Below are positions 1 to 8,990 of a DNA stretch of 64,000 nt, in pieces. Source of the DNA: an uncultured Chloroflexota bacterium (GTDB taxonomy: Bacteria > Chloroflexota > UBA11872). The translations under genes and the position numbers were made by a program. How positions within the stretch are numbered: position 1 is the stretch's first letter; the number at the start of each line of letters is the position of its first letter. The stretch is from the NCBI GenBank assembly GCA_958296175.1, contig OY282448.1:124001-188000 (forward strand). Reading direction: 5' to 3'. The notes beneath the pieces are model-generated. The model saw only the letters and a list, made by a program, of their open reading frames with translations, did not search any database and had not been told where the DNA came from.

Positions 1-673
1 TGCGCAGCGCGGCGTCGCAGGCCTTGCGCACCGTCGGCCGCACGCCGCGCGCCTCGTTGCCAACCACCAGACAGGCGGCGCGGTCGAAGTCGGCCGCGTC
101 GTAGTCCATGTCCCCGTCCTGATCGAGCGCGTAGACCCAGGCGCCGCCCTCGCGCAGCCGGTCCAGCGCGCGCGCCACGTTGGCAACCCGCACCAGGCGC
201 GTGCGCAGGCTGGCCCCGGCCGACGCGCGCGCCAAGCCGCCGGTCAGCGCGGCAGAGCGTCGGTCGGGCACGATGACGCCCGCCCCGTCCGCAGCTTCCA
301 GCGTGCGCAGCAGCGCGCCCAGGTTCCCAACGTCGTGCACCTGGTCCGCCGCCAGCATCAGGGGCGGGCCGCCAGCGCTGCGGGCCTGCAGCAGATCGTC
401 GATCCCGACCGGCGGTGGCGGCCGCACCGCCGCCGCCACGCCCTGATGCCGTGCGCCGTAGCTCAGCTCGTCCAGCTCCGACGCGGTGCTGAACGTGACG
501 GCCACGGCCGCAGTCGCGGCGGCGGCGCGGATGTCGTGCAGCGCCTCCGCCTGCGGGCGGGCCACGTAGACCCGTTCCACGCCGCTGCCGCGCCGCAAGG
601 CCTCGGCAACCGCGCGGCGGCCCCAGATGCTGGCAGCGGCGGCTGGCGCGGCTGGGGCTACCCGCGCCGCCAC
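1..673 (-). CDS. rlmB: 23S rRNA 2'-O-methyltransferase, TrmH/RlmB family (3' end outside window)
   Basis: SpoU/TrmH-type RNA methyltransferase. It would use S-adenosylmethionine to 2'-O-methylate a guanosine of 23S rRNA. About 224 codons are visible. The N-terminal substrate-binding part starts with the motif SIWGRRAVAEAL, typical of RlmB. The SPOUT domain follows: the segment DQVHDVGNLGALLRT contains the family N-x-G-A-x-x-R motif, and near the edge VVGNEARGV matches the second knot motif. The start is taken as GTG at 673, 16 nt inside the end of cysS, because no other start keeps the conserved N-terminus. The ispF-cysS-rlmB order is common in Gram-positive-type bacteria and supports co-transcription. 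The third SPOUT motif lies outside the window. The exact target base is inferred from the family. Confidence 0.88.
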   Translation of the reverse strand, partial: MAARVAPAAPAAAASIWGRRAVAEALRRGSGVERVYVARPQAEALHDIRAAAATAAVAVTFSTASELDELSYGARHQGVAAAVRPPPPVGIDDLLQARSAGGPPLMLAADQVHDVGNLGALLRTLEAADGAGVIVPDRRSAALTGGLARASAGASLRTRLVRVANVARALDRLREGGAWVYALDQDGDMDYDAADFDRAACLVVGNEARGVRPTVRKACDAALR

Positions 674-2055
674 ACCGTGGCGCCGGGTTTGTCTTCCAGC
701 ACCACGCCGTGCGCGGCCAGGTCGTCGCGAATCTCGTCGGCGAGCTCCCATTGCTTGGCCTCTCGAAGCTTCTGGCGCACGCGCACCAGCAGGTCGATAT
801 ACGGATCGGCGCCGCCGGCCGCGTCCTCGGGCGCATGCAGCTCCACCCCCACCACGCGCAGCAGTTCCTCGAACACGTCCTGCGCGGCGCGCACGTCGGC
901 CGCGGCGGCCTGCGGCGCCAGCCGGTTGATCGTCCGTCCAAACTCGAACAGCGCGCCGATGGCGCGCGGCGCGTTGAAGTCGTCGTCCATGGCGGCCTCG
1001 AACCCCGCGCGGGCGGCGGCGGTTTCGGCGCGCATGTCATGCTGGCTCGAAGCCCCGCTCGAATCGGCGCCCTGACCGCGCGCGCGCATGACGGACAGCA
1101 GGCGGTCGTAGCCAGTGCGCGTTTGCTCGAGCGCCGCCGCCGAGAACTGCAGCGACGAGCGGTAATGCACGCTCAACAGGTAGAGCCGCAAGACGTCCGG
1201 CGGGACATCGGTCAGCACGTCCGCGGCCGTGGTGAAGTTGCCCAGCGAGTGCGCCATCTTTTCGCCCTCGGTCAGCACCAGGCCCGTGTGCACCCAGTAG
1301 GACACGAAGGGGCGGCGGTTGGTGGCGGCCTCGGCCTGGGCAATCTCGTTTTCGTGATGGGGAAACGTCAGGTCCGCGCCGCCGCCGTGGATATCGATCC
1401 GGTCGCCCAGCGCGCGCCGGATCATGGTGGAGCACTCGATGTGCCAGCCGGGCCGACCGCGGCCCCAGGGGCTGTCCCAGCCAATCCGCCCCGCGGCGTC
1501 CAGCTTCCACAAGGCCCAGTCGCGCGGGTTGCGCTTGGCCTCGTCCACCTCGACGCGCGCCCCGGCCGACCCGTCCTCCTCGGTGCGGCCGCTCAGCTCC
1601 CCGTAGTCCTCGAACGTGGTCACGTCGAAGTAGACGCCCGTGGACGCGGCGTAAGCGTGGCCGGCGTCGATCAGCTCCTGCACGTCGTCGATGATGGCGG
1701 CGATGTTCTCGGTCACGCGCGGGAACTCCTGCGCGCGCCGCACGCGCAGGCGGTCCATGACCTGGAAATACGCCTCGGTGTGCTCACGCGCCCAGTCCAG
1801 CGGATCGCGTCCCGCCGCCTCCGCACGGTCGATGATCTTGTCGTCGATGTCCGTGAAGTTCTGCACGTGGCGCACGCCGTAACCCCGATACTCCAGGTAA
1901 CGCCGGATCACGTCCATGTGAACGAACATGAAGGCGTGGCCCAGGTGCGGGCGGTCTTTGGGCGTCATGCCGCACACGTACATCGTGACCGGATCGGCCA
2001 TGGGGCGAAACGGTTCTTTCCGGCCCGTGCGCGTGTTGGTGACGGAAAGGCTCAC
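658..2055 (-). CDS. cysS: Cysteinyl-tRNA synthetase
   Basis: Class I aminoacyl-tRNA synthetase that charges tRNA-Cys in the cytoplasm; 465 aa, the usual length. The HIGH motif is HLGH at residues 37-40. The zinc site is visible as C28 (YVCG), the Cys of WHIECS and the HHENE motif. The second signature loop reads KMAHSLGN near residue 266 instead of the usual KMSKSLGN, so the second catalytic Lys is replaced by His. The rest of the Rossmann core and the C-terminal anticodon-binding helices look intact, so the gene is probably functional. It starts at ATG 2055 and overlaps rlmB at its end. The gap to ispF upstream is about 174 nt. Confidence 0.95.
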   Translation of the reverse strand: MSLSVTNTRTGRKEPFRPMADPVTMYVCGMTPKDRPHLGHAFMFVHMDVIRRYLEYRGYGVRHVQNFTDIDDKIIDRAEAAGRDPLDWAREHTEAYFQVMDRLRVRRAQEFPRVTENIAAIIDDVQELIDAGHAYAASTGVYFDVTTFEDYGELSGRTEEDGSAGARVEVDEAKRNPRDWALWKLDAAGRIGWDSPWGRGRPGWHIECSTMIRRALGDRIDIHGGGADLTFPHHENEIAQAEAATNRRPFVSYWVHTGLVLTEGEKMAHSLGNFTTAADVLTDVPPDVLRLYLLSVHYRSSLQFSAAALEQTRTGYDRLLSVMRARGQGADSSGASSQHDMRAETAAARAGFEAAMDDDFNAPRAIGALFEFGRTINRLAPQAAAADVRAAQDVFEELLRVVGVELHAPEDAAGGADPYIDLLVRVRQKLREAKQWELADEIRDDLAAHGVVLEDKPGATVWRRG

Positions 2056-2229
2056 GCTGACAAGTCCCCGCCGCAGTGTCGTGGAAAGTCTACCGACGGC
2101 GCGTCACCCGCACGGACGCAGCGGCCGCTTTTTTGCCCGCCGTGCCGAAGGAGACGGCGCCTCACCCGCATGGCGGCAACCGTCACCCTCCAACCCAAGC
2201 CGCCGCAGGCGCGGGGCGAACGGCGCCGC

Positions 2230-2739
2230 TCAGCGCTCCCGCACCACCAGCGCCACGGCATGACACGCCGCCGCCGCGCCGGCGCCAAGCGCGTCCACCC
2301 CTTCGTTGGTCTTGGCCTTCACGCTCACACGCTGCGGGAGGGTTCCCAGCGCCGCGGCGATGCTGGCCTGCATGGCGGCGGCGAACGGCGCGATCTTCGG
2401 CCGCTGCAGCACGATGGTGAGGTCGGCGTTGACGAGCTCCCAGCCATCCGCGCGCAGCTCGGCCATGGTCTCGGCCGCGAAGCGCGCACTGTCGGCGTTC
2501 AGGTTGGCCGGGTCGTCGTCCGGGTAGCGCCGCCCGATGTCGCCCATGCCCGCCGCACCCAGCAGCGCGTCCACCAGCGCGTGCAGGGCCACGTCGGCGT
2601 CGGAATGGCCGACGGCGCCGCCCGAGGGCGCAACCTCCACGCCGCCGATGCGCAGCGGCCGCGCCGCGCCCAGGCGGTGCAGGTCGTAGCCGCTGCCAAC
2701 GCGGTATTCCGGGGACGCTGGCGCGGTATGGCGGGACAC
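2230..2739 (-). CDS. ispF: 2-C-methyl-D-erythritol 2,4-cyclodiphosphate synthase
   Basis: Fifth enzyme of the non-mevalonate (MEP) isoprenoid pathway; it cyclises CDP-methylerythritol phosphate and releases CMP. About 169 aa from GTG 2739, normal for IspF. The metal-binding DLH of GYDLHRLG is near the N-terminus, followed by VGHSDADVALHALVDALLGA, and the C-terminal KAKTNEGVDALG motif is present. The open frame extends upstream to 2841, but that part overlaps the reductase gene and lacks family similarity. The GTG lies 16 nt after the reductase stop, suggesting one transcript. No ispD is next to it, unlike many genomes. Confidence 0.93.
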   Translation of the reverse strand: MSRHTAPASPEYRVGSGYDLHRLGAARPLRIGGVEVAPSGGAVGHSDADVALHALVDALLGAAGMGDIGRRYPDDDPANLNADSARFAAETMAELRADGWELVNADLTIVLQRPKIAPFAAAMQASIAAALGTLPQRVSVKAKTNEGVDALGAGAAAACHAVALVVRER

Positions 2740-2755
2740 GAAGGCGGGCCGCCGC

Positions 2756-3607
2756 TTACCAGTAGTCCTCGGTGATGACCTGCGACTCGCGTCCCTCGGT
2801 CTCGAACCCCGCGCCGGCCAGCGAGCCTTTGGCGTCGGCAATCATGTCGGGGTTGCCGCACAGATAGACCGCGGCGCCTTCCGGCGTCAGCCGTTCGCGC
2901 AGGATGTCTGCCAGGTCTCCGGCGAACCAGGGGTCCACGCGGCCGCTCGTTTCGCGCCCGAAATGCAGCCGCACCAGGTCGTTCGCACGGCCTCGGCACA
3001 TGGCCTCGGTGTACCCCGGGTCGCTGGCCGGCCGGCTGACGGTCGGCGCGTAGACCAGCCCGAAACCCGGGTCCTGCGCCATGCGCTGCAGTTCCTCGGC
3101 ATAGCCCAGCTGGCTGGCGTAGGACACGCCGTGCACGATCGTGAAGCGGCGCGGCGCCTCGCCCGTCTCCTGGTAAGCGCGCCAGGCGGTGCGCGCCATG
3201 GAGACGAACGGCGCCAGCCCGGTGCCCGTGGCCACGCACACCACGTCCGGCTGCGCCGTGCGTGCCAGCGTGAAGCGGCCCGCCGGCCGCGGCATGTACA
3301 GAATCTCGTCCCCCGGCCCGTGCCGCCAGAGCGCGCCCGTGAACACGCCGGGGGTGTTGGAGCCATCCTCCAGCGCGTCGCGCACCAGGATCACGTAGAA
3401 CTCCAGGAAGTCCCGGTCCAGCGGCGTGGAAGCAATCGAGAGCTGGCGCGGGCGCGGGTCGTCGGACGGCTGATCCCAGAACGCCAGCAGCGTGTACTGC
3501 CCCGTCTCGAACTCTGGGAAGTCCGTGCCGTCCGGGCGCCGGATCGTGAAGATCGCAATGTCCTCGTCCTCCAGCGTCTCCCAGTCGGCCAGCACGGCGC
3601 GCTCCAT
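2756..3607 (-). CDS. Ferredoxin--NADP(+) reductase, Fpr type
   Basis: FAD-dependent reductase exchanging electrons between NADPH and ferredoxin or flavodoxin. The FAD-binding barrel contains RQLSIAST (the RxYS/T-type flavin motif). The NADP domain contains GTGLAPFVSM, and later VYLCGNPDMI. The protein ends ITEDYW, matching the aromatic C-terminus typical of bacterial Fpr enzymes, where the last residues stack on the flavin. The start chosen is the ATG at 3607 (283 aa, family length); GTG 3679 is an alternative, and the frame stays open to 3916. It is transcribed away from the coiled-coil gene at 3916 and toward ispF. The physiological electron partner is not known. Confidence 0.88.
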   Translation of the reverse strand: MERAVLADWETLEDEDIAIFTIRRPDGTDFPEFETGQYTLLAFWDQPSDDPRPRQLSIASTPLDRDFLEFYVILVRDALEDGSNTPGVFTGALWRHGPGDEILYMPRPAGRFTLARTAQPDVVCVATGTGLAPFVSMARTAWRAYQETGEAPRRFTIVHGVSYASQLGYAEELQRMAQDPGFGLVYAPTVSRPASDPGYTEAMCRGRANDLVRLHFGRETSGRVDPWFAGDLADILRERLTPEGAAVYLCGNPDMIADAKGSLAGAGFETEGRESQVITEDYW

Positions 3608-3818
3608 GCGTTCACGAATGTCGCGGCGCTTGCGCACCGTGCGCTGCGGTCTGGCTGCGGCGGCGTTGCCCTCGGACACGCGATCGCTCCCATGCGGCTG
3701 CACCAGCCACTCCGCCGCGGCGGACGTCGCCAACGGCTTTGGCCGCCCATGATACGCGGCCAGGGCATGCGGACGACCAGCCGCCGCCGCGCATGGACGC
3801 CGACCAGTCGCCGGCGGC

Positions 3819-3848
3819 GTGACGAATGGCGCCGCCATCTGACACAAT
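3819..3848 (+). promoter_or_regulatory. Possible promoter of the coiled-coil/DUF262 gene pair
   Basis: GTGACG (3819-3824) and CACAAT (3843-3848) are separated by 18 nt and resemble a sigma-70 promoter about 65 nt before the ATG at 3916. A Shine-Dalgarno-like AGGGGGAA lies at 3901-3908. Found by eye only. Confidence 0.3.
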
Positions 3849-3915
3849 GGCCCTAGGCAATCCGCGGCGCGCACGCTGCCCGCCGCCGTTCCAGAGCCGC
3901 AGGGGGAATCCGGCA

Positions 3916-5730
3916 ATGAGCGATAACGGCGCTGACCGCAGAATAGACGTGCAACTCCTAAGCAACGTGATGAAGGACGACTACCGTCTATCCGTCGTCG
4001 ACCGCGCTTTGAAGTGGCGGCCTAAAGCGTCCGGCCATGCGAAACAGGCATTCAAGACCACGATCGACAACAGCAACCTGGAAGTCAAAGGTTTTCGAAG
4101 CAAGCAAGCCTCCAGAGCGCCCGCAAACATTCTGCGCGCCCCCATCGCCAGGGAGATGCAACATTCCAACCAGCTGACATCCGCGGTATTGATGGTCTGG
4201 GTCGAATCGCAACAGGACTTGCGTGAAATAGTCGCAGAACATCTTCGCAACGCGCAGCTGCCGGCCCGCGAACTCGACTATTCGAGCGGTCAATTCAACG
4301 GCACGTGGGACGCTGATTCCTGGCAACGTGAAGTCGACGGCATCCTGGAGCACAACGGCGACCTATCGAAAGACGACGTTTGCTTGATGCTGTGCTGCGT
4401 GTCCGGAAATATGCTCGTGCCGCGGGGCAGTGAGTTCGACGTTTCGAACGCGTCGATGAGCGACAGCGTCTATCCGCATTGGATCGAATTTCTGTCGGCA
4501 CTTCCGCCGGACGCGCCGGAATGGGAGCACGTCGAGGAATTCATCGACCTTGTCTCCGACCTTGCCGAGGACAAGAACAAAGAGTTCAACATCGCCCTCG
4601 AACTGGACGAGCGCATCAAGAATATCAAGGAGAGCTTCGCCGTCGATCTCGAATATCTGGAGGCAAATACCGATGCGTGGACGGTGTTCGCTTTTTACAA
4701 ACCAACGCACGTTGACGAGACATCGCAACTCCTCACGCAATTACAGGAATCGCTCGACCAATACGCCGCCGTGCGCGAGCGAGCCCCGACCCGAACGGAG
4801 GAAGAGACGCGGGCGGTGCAGCGCCAGAAGCTCGAATCTCAAGTGTTGGAGCACGTCGATCAGTTAGACCAACTGATGGCCCTCGGGCTCGAGTACGCCG
4901 AAGAACAGCAGCGATTGGAAGACGCCGCCATTGCCGCGGCGCAGGGGAACGGCCTGTCCGCCGGGCAGAACGGCGAATCGACTGGTATCGCTTCAGCGGC
5001 CGGCGCTCTGCCTGCCGCCGGCGCAAATTCGGCGGCGGACGCTTCCGTCGACGCCGAGGCAGAAGCCGCCGCCGTGCGGGCGGAGTTGGCGTCGCTCAAG
5101 GAGGAGCACGAGAAAGCGTCGCAGGACGCGGAGGCGCTGCGCGCCGAAATCAACGAGCAGAAACGCTCGAACGACGCCGTGACCGCCACGCTGGCCGAGA
5201 GTCAGCGCATGGAAGACTACTGGCGCGGCATGTACGTCGACGCCCGCAAAACCGCGGCCGACGGCCCCCAGGCCGAGGAAACCGCCGCAGAGATTGCCGA
5301 CGTCAAGACGGCAATCGAACGCGCGGCGCACGTGTTCGCAAACGAGCTCCAGTTCAACCTCAACTCGAAGTCCGAAAAGAATCCGCGCTTCAGGGACGCG
5401 CAGGCGGTGTGGAGCGCCTTCGCCTGGCTGGCGACCGAGTACCACAGGCACAAACGCGGCGAGTCGGGCAGCGTCGACCTCGACTTGTCGATCCGCAGGA
5501 CCTGCGGCTGGTTCTACCGGCCAAAGCAGAGCGACACCACGGTGGGCGAGTTTCCCGAGTACTACACCGCCACCGTCAACGGCAAGAAGCACCGCCTCAA
5601 CGAACACATCGGCAAGGGCGCCACAAACAACGCCAGCACCACGATCCGCATCGGGTTCTACTGGGACAAGAACAACCAGGTGGTCGTCATCGGCTACATC
5701 GGCCAACACCAACGCACGCGGGCAACGTGA
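3916..5730 (+). CDS. Unrecognised coiled-coil protein with conserved-looking C-terminal domain; partner of a DUF262 protein
   Basis: 604 aa; I cannot assign a known family. The N-terminal third (to about residue 290) is mixed alpha/beta without a motif I recognise. Residues about 290-440 are rich in E/K/A heptads and should form coiled coil, broken by an Ala/Gly-rich linker near 345-375. The C-terminal 150 residues form a separate domain, ending in beta-type strands (IRIGFYWD, then VVVIGYIGQHQRT). This end resembles a small RelE/ParE-like fold, but that is a guess. The start at ATG 3916 has a good ribosome site. Base composition is clearly less GC-rich than neighbouring housekeeping genes. 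It lies 168 nt upstream of a GmrSD-like gene in the same direction, suggesting a two-gene defence module. Confidence 0.8.
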   Translation: MSDNGADRRIDVQLLSNVMKDDYRLSVVDRALKWRPKASGHAKQAFKTTIDNSNLEVKGFRSKQASRAPANILRAPIAREMQHSNQLTSAVLMVWVESQQDLREIVAEHLRNAQLPARELDYSSGQFNGTWDADSWQREVDGILEHNGDLSKDDVCLMLCCVSGNMLVPRGSEFDVSNASMSDSVYPHWIEFLSALPPDAPEWEHVEEFIDLVSDLAEDKNKEFNIALELDERIKNIKESFAVDLEYLEANTDAWTVFAFYKPTHVDETSQLLTQLQESLDQYAAVRERAPTRTEEETRAVQRQKLESQVLEHVDQLDQLMALGLEYAEEQQRLEDAAIAAAQGNGLSAGQNGESTGIASAAGALPAAGANSAADASVDAEAEAAAVRAELASLKEEHEKASQDAEALRAEINEQKRSNDAVTATLAESQRMEDYWRGMYVDARKTAADGPQAEETAAEIADVKTAIERAAHVFANELQFNLNSKSEKNPRFRDAQAVWSAFAWLATEYHRHKRGESGSVDLDLSIRRTCGWFYRPKQSDTTVGEFPEYYTATVNGKKHRLNEHIGKGATNNASTTIRIGFYWDKNNQVVVIGYIGQHQRTRAT

Positions 5731-5755
5731 ACCAGCCGCACGCATGAGAACTCCC

Positions 5756-5788
5756 GGCACGCCGTTCGGCATGGCCGAACGGCGTGCC
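5756..5788 (+). terminator. Perfect 15-bp hairpin between the two genes of the putative module
   Basis: Two perfect 15-nt arms (5756-5770 and 5774-5788) surround a 3-nt loop, 25 nt after the stop of the coiled-coil gene. No T-run follows, so it may be a partial terminator, an RNA-processing site or a binding site, rather than a full intrinsic terminator. Confidence 0.6.
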
Positions 5789-5898
5789 AGCGGTCATCGA
5801 ACCGCCGGAGGACTCGACGGACGCACCAACGCAAAATCGATGCTGGCACGCTGTAAATCCGTAGACCTGCCGGGCGTTCGAGGCTTGGAGGAAACACG

Positions 5899-7707
5899 AT
5901 GAGAGAGATTCAAGGCGAAGCCAGAAGCATTCGCCGCCTGCTTGGCGGGTCCAAGTTTTCCATCGACTACTACCAGCGCGAATATCGCTGGGGCGCCAAG
6001 CAGGTCAAGGAGTTGATCGACGACCTCGCAGATAAGTTTCAGGACAGCTACGCGGAAGACCACGAACGCAGCGCCGTGGAAGGCTACGGCCATTACTTCC
6101 TTGGGTCCGTCATCACATGCAATCGCGGCGGGCGAAAATATGTCATCGACGGCCAGCAGCGCATCACGACGCTCACGCTGCTGCTGATGCATCTGCACCG
6201 TCAGCTCGGCGGCGCGTCCACGCTCGCGGACCTCATCTACTCGGAGAAGTACGGGCAGCGGTCGTTCAACCTCGACGTGCCCGAGCGCACGGCCTGCATG
6301 GATGCGCTGTACAACGAGCAGCCGTTCGACACAAGCGGGCAGCCGGAATCGGTGATCAACATCCAGGAACGGTTCCAGGACATCGTGGAGTACTTCCCGG
6401 GCGAGCTGACCAACGGCGCGCTGCCGTACTTTGCCGATTGGCTGATCGAAAACGTCTATCTGGTCGAAATCACCGCCTACTCGGACGCCGACGCATACGA
6501 AATCTTCGAAACCATGAACGACCGCGGCATGTCGCTCACCTCGACCGAGATGCTCAAGGGCTATCTGCTGGCCAACATCACAGATACGGACAGCCGCAAC
6601 ACGGCGAATGACGTTTGGCGCAGCCGCGTCGCAGCCTTGCAAAACTTATCGAAAGAAGCCGATGCTGACGCGATCAAGACTTGGCTGCGCAGCCAACACG
6701 CAGAGACAGCCAGGGATCGGAGAACCGGAGCGGAACCTGGGGACGTCGAACGGATAAATACCGAGTTTCATCGCTGGGTGCGCGAGAACGCAAAAAAACG
6801 CTTGTCGCTCAATTCTTCCTCGGACTTCTCCCGCTTCATTCTGGAAGACTTCACGTTCTATTGCCATTGGTACGAAAAATGCGTGCGCGCTTCCTGGACT
6901 CTCACCGATGGACTCGAAGCAATCTACTTCAACCATTGGAACGGCTTTCACATTCAACATTCGCTGCTCCTCGCCCCGCTCAGTCGATCCGACGACGAGG
7001 AACAAATCATTCTAAAAGTGCGGCTCGTTGCGTCGTTCATCGACATCCTGCTGGTCCGATACATGTGGGAGTGGGGCTACATTCCCCATTCGAACTTACA
7101 ACATACAATGTCACGTCTTGCATCAGACATTCGCTCCACGTCGGCATTGGAGCTTGCCGACAAGCTGACTGCCAGGCTCGACGACGGGCCTTCGGCATTC
7201 GTACAGAGCTGGTTTGGGCTTTACAGGAACCGCCGCCAGTTGCACCGTATTCTCGCGCGCATGACAGACTACGTCGAAACGCAGTCAGGCCTTGGGTCCC
7301 GCTATAGCGAATACGTCAGAGGGCCGTATCAAATCGAGCATATTTGGGCGAATCATCCTGAGCTGCATGAGGATGAATTCAGCGACCCCAATGACTTCAG
7401 TACTATGCGCAACAGGATCGGTGGGCTTCTGCTGCTGCCGGGAGGGTTCAACGCGAGTTACGGCGATATGCCGTACAAGGAAAAGCGCGAGCATTACTAC
7501 GGGCAAAACCTGCTGGCGCAAAGCCTCCACGAGCGTACGTACGAGAACAACCCTGGATTCCTCGGTTTCATCGCTACGTCAGGATTGCCGTTCAAGCCGC
7601 ATGCGGAATTCAAGAAGCGCGACCTGGAAGAGCGGCAGGACCTCTTCAGGCACCTGGCAAAGCGCATGTGGAACCCAGCGATTCTGCGGCAGATCGCCGC
7701 AGAATAA
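5899..7707 (+). CDS. GmrSD-like DUF262/DUF1524 protein (putative modification-dependent nuclease)
   Basis: 602 aa. The N-terminal DUF262 (ParB/Srx-like, NTP-binding) domain shows YQREYRWG (residues 25-32), FLGS (67-70) and DGQQRITTL (84-92). The C-terminal DUF1524 HNH-type nuclease region has IEHIW near residue 478 and IGGLLLLPGGFN near 506-520, followed by a Lys/Glu-rich helix. Fused proteins of this kind include GmrSD, BrxU and SspE relatives, which cut modified phage DNA or respond to phosphorothioation. The SD GGAGG at 5887-5891 is strong. No phosphorothioation or BREX genes occur in the window, so the likely partner is the upstream coiled-coil protein. Codon use is more AT-rich than neighbours, consistent with acquisition by transfer. 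Confidence 0.88.
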   Translation: MREIQGEARSIRRLLGGSKFSIDYYQREYRWGAKQVKELIDDLADKFQDSYAEDHERSAVEGYGHYFLGSVITCNRGGRKYVIDGQQRITTLTLLLMHLHRQLGGASTLADLIYSEKYGQRSFNLDVPERTACMDALYNEQPFDTSGQPESVINIQERFQDIVEYFPGELTNGALPYFADWLIENVYLVEITAYSDADAYEIFETMNDRGMSLTSTEMLKGYLLANITDTDSRNTANDVWRSRVAALQNLSKEADADAIKTWLRSQHAETARDRRTGAEPGDVERINTEFHRWVRENAKKRLSLNSSSDFSRFILEDFTFYCHWYEKCVRASWTLTDGLEAIYFNHWNGFHIQHSLLLAPLSRSDDEEQIILKVRLVASFIDILLVRYMWEWGYIPHSNLQHTMSRLASDIRSTSALELADKLTARLDDGPSAFVQSWFGLYRNRRQLHRILARMTDYVETQSGLGSRYSEYVRGPYQIEHIWANHPELHEDEFSDPNDFSTMRNRIGGLLLLPGGFNASYGDMPYKEKREHYYGQNLLAQSLHERTYENNPGFLGFIATSGLPFKPHAEFKKRDLEERQDLFRHLAKRMWNPAILRQIAAE

Positions 7708-7728
7708 CCGCGTATTCGCTGGGCGCGG

Positions 7729-8730
7729 CTACGCCGCGCCGTTGGCCAGGGCGACCGCCGTCAGCGTCCAGTCGCAGAGGTTGGCCAGGCGCAGGGGGAG
7801 CGGGGCGCCGGTTTCCAGGCCGGGCCAGCCGCTCAGGTCGATGCTGCCGTCGGATTGCTGCAGTTCCAGGAACCGCTCGCCGACCTGGGCGGCGTACGCG
7901 GTCAAGGCGGCGTCCGGTCGATGCACGGCCAGCTGCAAGACGGCCCAGCCGGTTTTGGAAGCGAAGTGGGAACGGGCCGGCTGGCCACGGTGGCTCAGTA
8001 TGACGTTGGCGTAGGCGCGCGCCAGGTCGAAGTGCCGCGCCGCGCCCGTCTGGCGGCCGAGCCAGACCAGACCGACGATGGCGGTGGCAAACATGGCCGG
8101 GCGGCAGGGGGCGTCGAAGTCGAAGAAGTTGCGTCCAGGCTCGTCGCCGAGATCGGTGACGACCTTGCCTTCCCCGTCGAGCGAAAAGTAGAACCCGCGC
8201 TCGGGCGAGGGCTGCCGCTCCAGCAGCAATTGCATGTAGCCGGCGGCGCGTTCCGCTGTGTCCAGTTCGCCGGCGGCCGCGCAGCCGGCCGCGGCCGACG
8301 AACTGTTGAGCAGCCATTGCACGCGCCCCAGGTCGGTGTCGTTCCAGAACCCTCCCAGGCGCGCGTCCTGTTCCCGCGCGGCGCGGCTCGCGGCTCGCCG
8401 CGCCAGGTCGAAGCGTCCCAGCGCCGCGCTCGACCACGCCAGCCAGCCCGCCTGGTAGAGAAACGCGCTGGCGGGGCCGTTGAACGCGTCGTCGCGGTAG
8501 GCCCCGTCGGCGTCCAGCAGCTCGTGTTCGATGTATCGCAGCACGCGCAGCGCAGTCTCGCACCGGCCGCCGTAAGCAAACACGTAGGGAAGCTTGAAGT
8601 GCAGCGCCGGGTCGCTGGGCGCCTCGGTGCTGCGCCCGTCGGCGTCGACGTACGCCGCCAGGAAATCCAACGCGCGCTCCGCCGCCGCCTGGTAGTCCGA
8701 CGCCTGCGGGGTCGAGGTTCGTTCTGTCAT
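7729..8730 (-). CDS. Hypothetical protein with alpha/alpha-barrel repeats
   Basis: 333 aa from ATG 8730 (an upstream ATG at 8763 is possible). The sequence consists of repeating helical hairpins with short motifs such as AFLYQAGWLAW, FDFDAPCRPAMFATA and DGSIDLSGWP. These resemble six-hairpin or terpene-cyclase-like barrel proteins that bind sugars or lipids. No signal peptide is visible, so it is probably cytoplasmic. No catalytic motif was recognised. It is convergent with the DUF262 gene, with 21 nt between the stops. Function unknown. Confidence 0.75.
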   Translation of the reverse strand: MTERTSTPQASDYQAAAERALDFLAAYVDADGRSTEAPSDPALHFKLPYVFAYGGRCETALRVLRYIEHELLDADGAYRDDAFNGPASAFLYQAGWLAWSSAALGRFDLARRAASRAAREQDARLGGFWNDTDLGRVQWLLNSSSAAAGCAAAGELDTAERAAGYMQLLLERQPSPERGFYFSLDGEGKVVTDLGDEPGRNFFDFDAPCRPAMFATAIVGLVWLGRQTGAARHFDLARAYANVILSHRGQPARSHFASKTGWAVLQLAVHRPDAALTAYAAQVGERFLELQQSDGSIDLSGWPGLETGAPLPLRLANLCDWTLTAVALANGAA

Positions 8731-8847
8731 TGCTGTGGGCCTCGCCTGGGGTCTTGAGGGCATTGTGATGCACGTTGCAAGACGCTGGTGGCTGCCAAAC
8801 GCACCTGTACCTCTTTCGATGGGTCTGTCGGCTGGGGCGGGCGAAGA

Positions 8848-8886
8848 CCCTCACCCTACCCTCTCCCAGAGGGAGAGGGTGAAGAG
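8848..8886. repeat. REP-like intergenic palindrome
   Basis: A palindrome of a CCTCTCCC-type arm, a short loop and the matching GGGAGAGG arm, flanked by CCCTCACC and GGTGAAGA. The same element recurs in other intergenic regions of this window (for example 11264, 23150 and 32040-32575). The 260-nt stretch 8731-8990 holds nothing else that is recognisable. Confidence 0.8.
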
Positions 8887-8990
8887 GCGGGTGGGAGGGG
8901 GTGACGATGCGGGTTGTGCCGCCGCCGCTGCCGTCACCTCGCCCCCGGTGACGACGCGGGTGAGGGGAAGGTGAGGGTCTGGGGGCTGGG

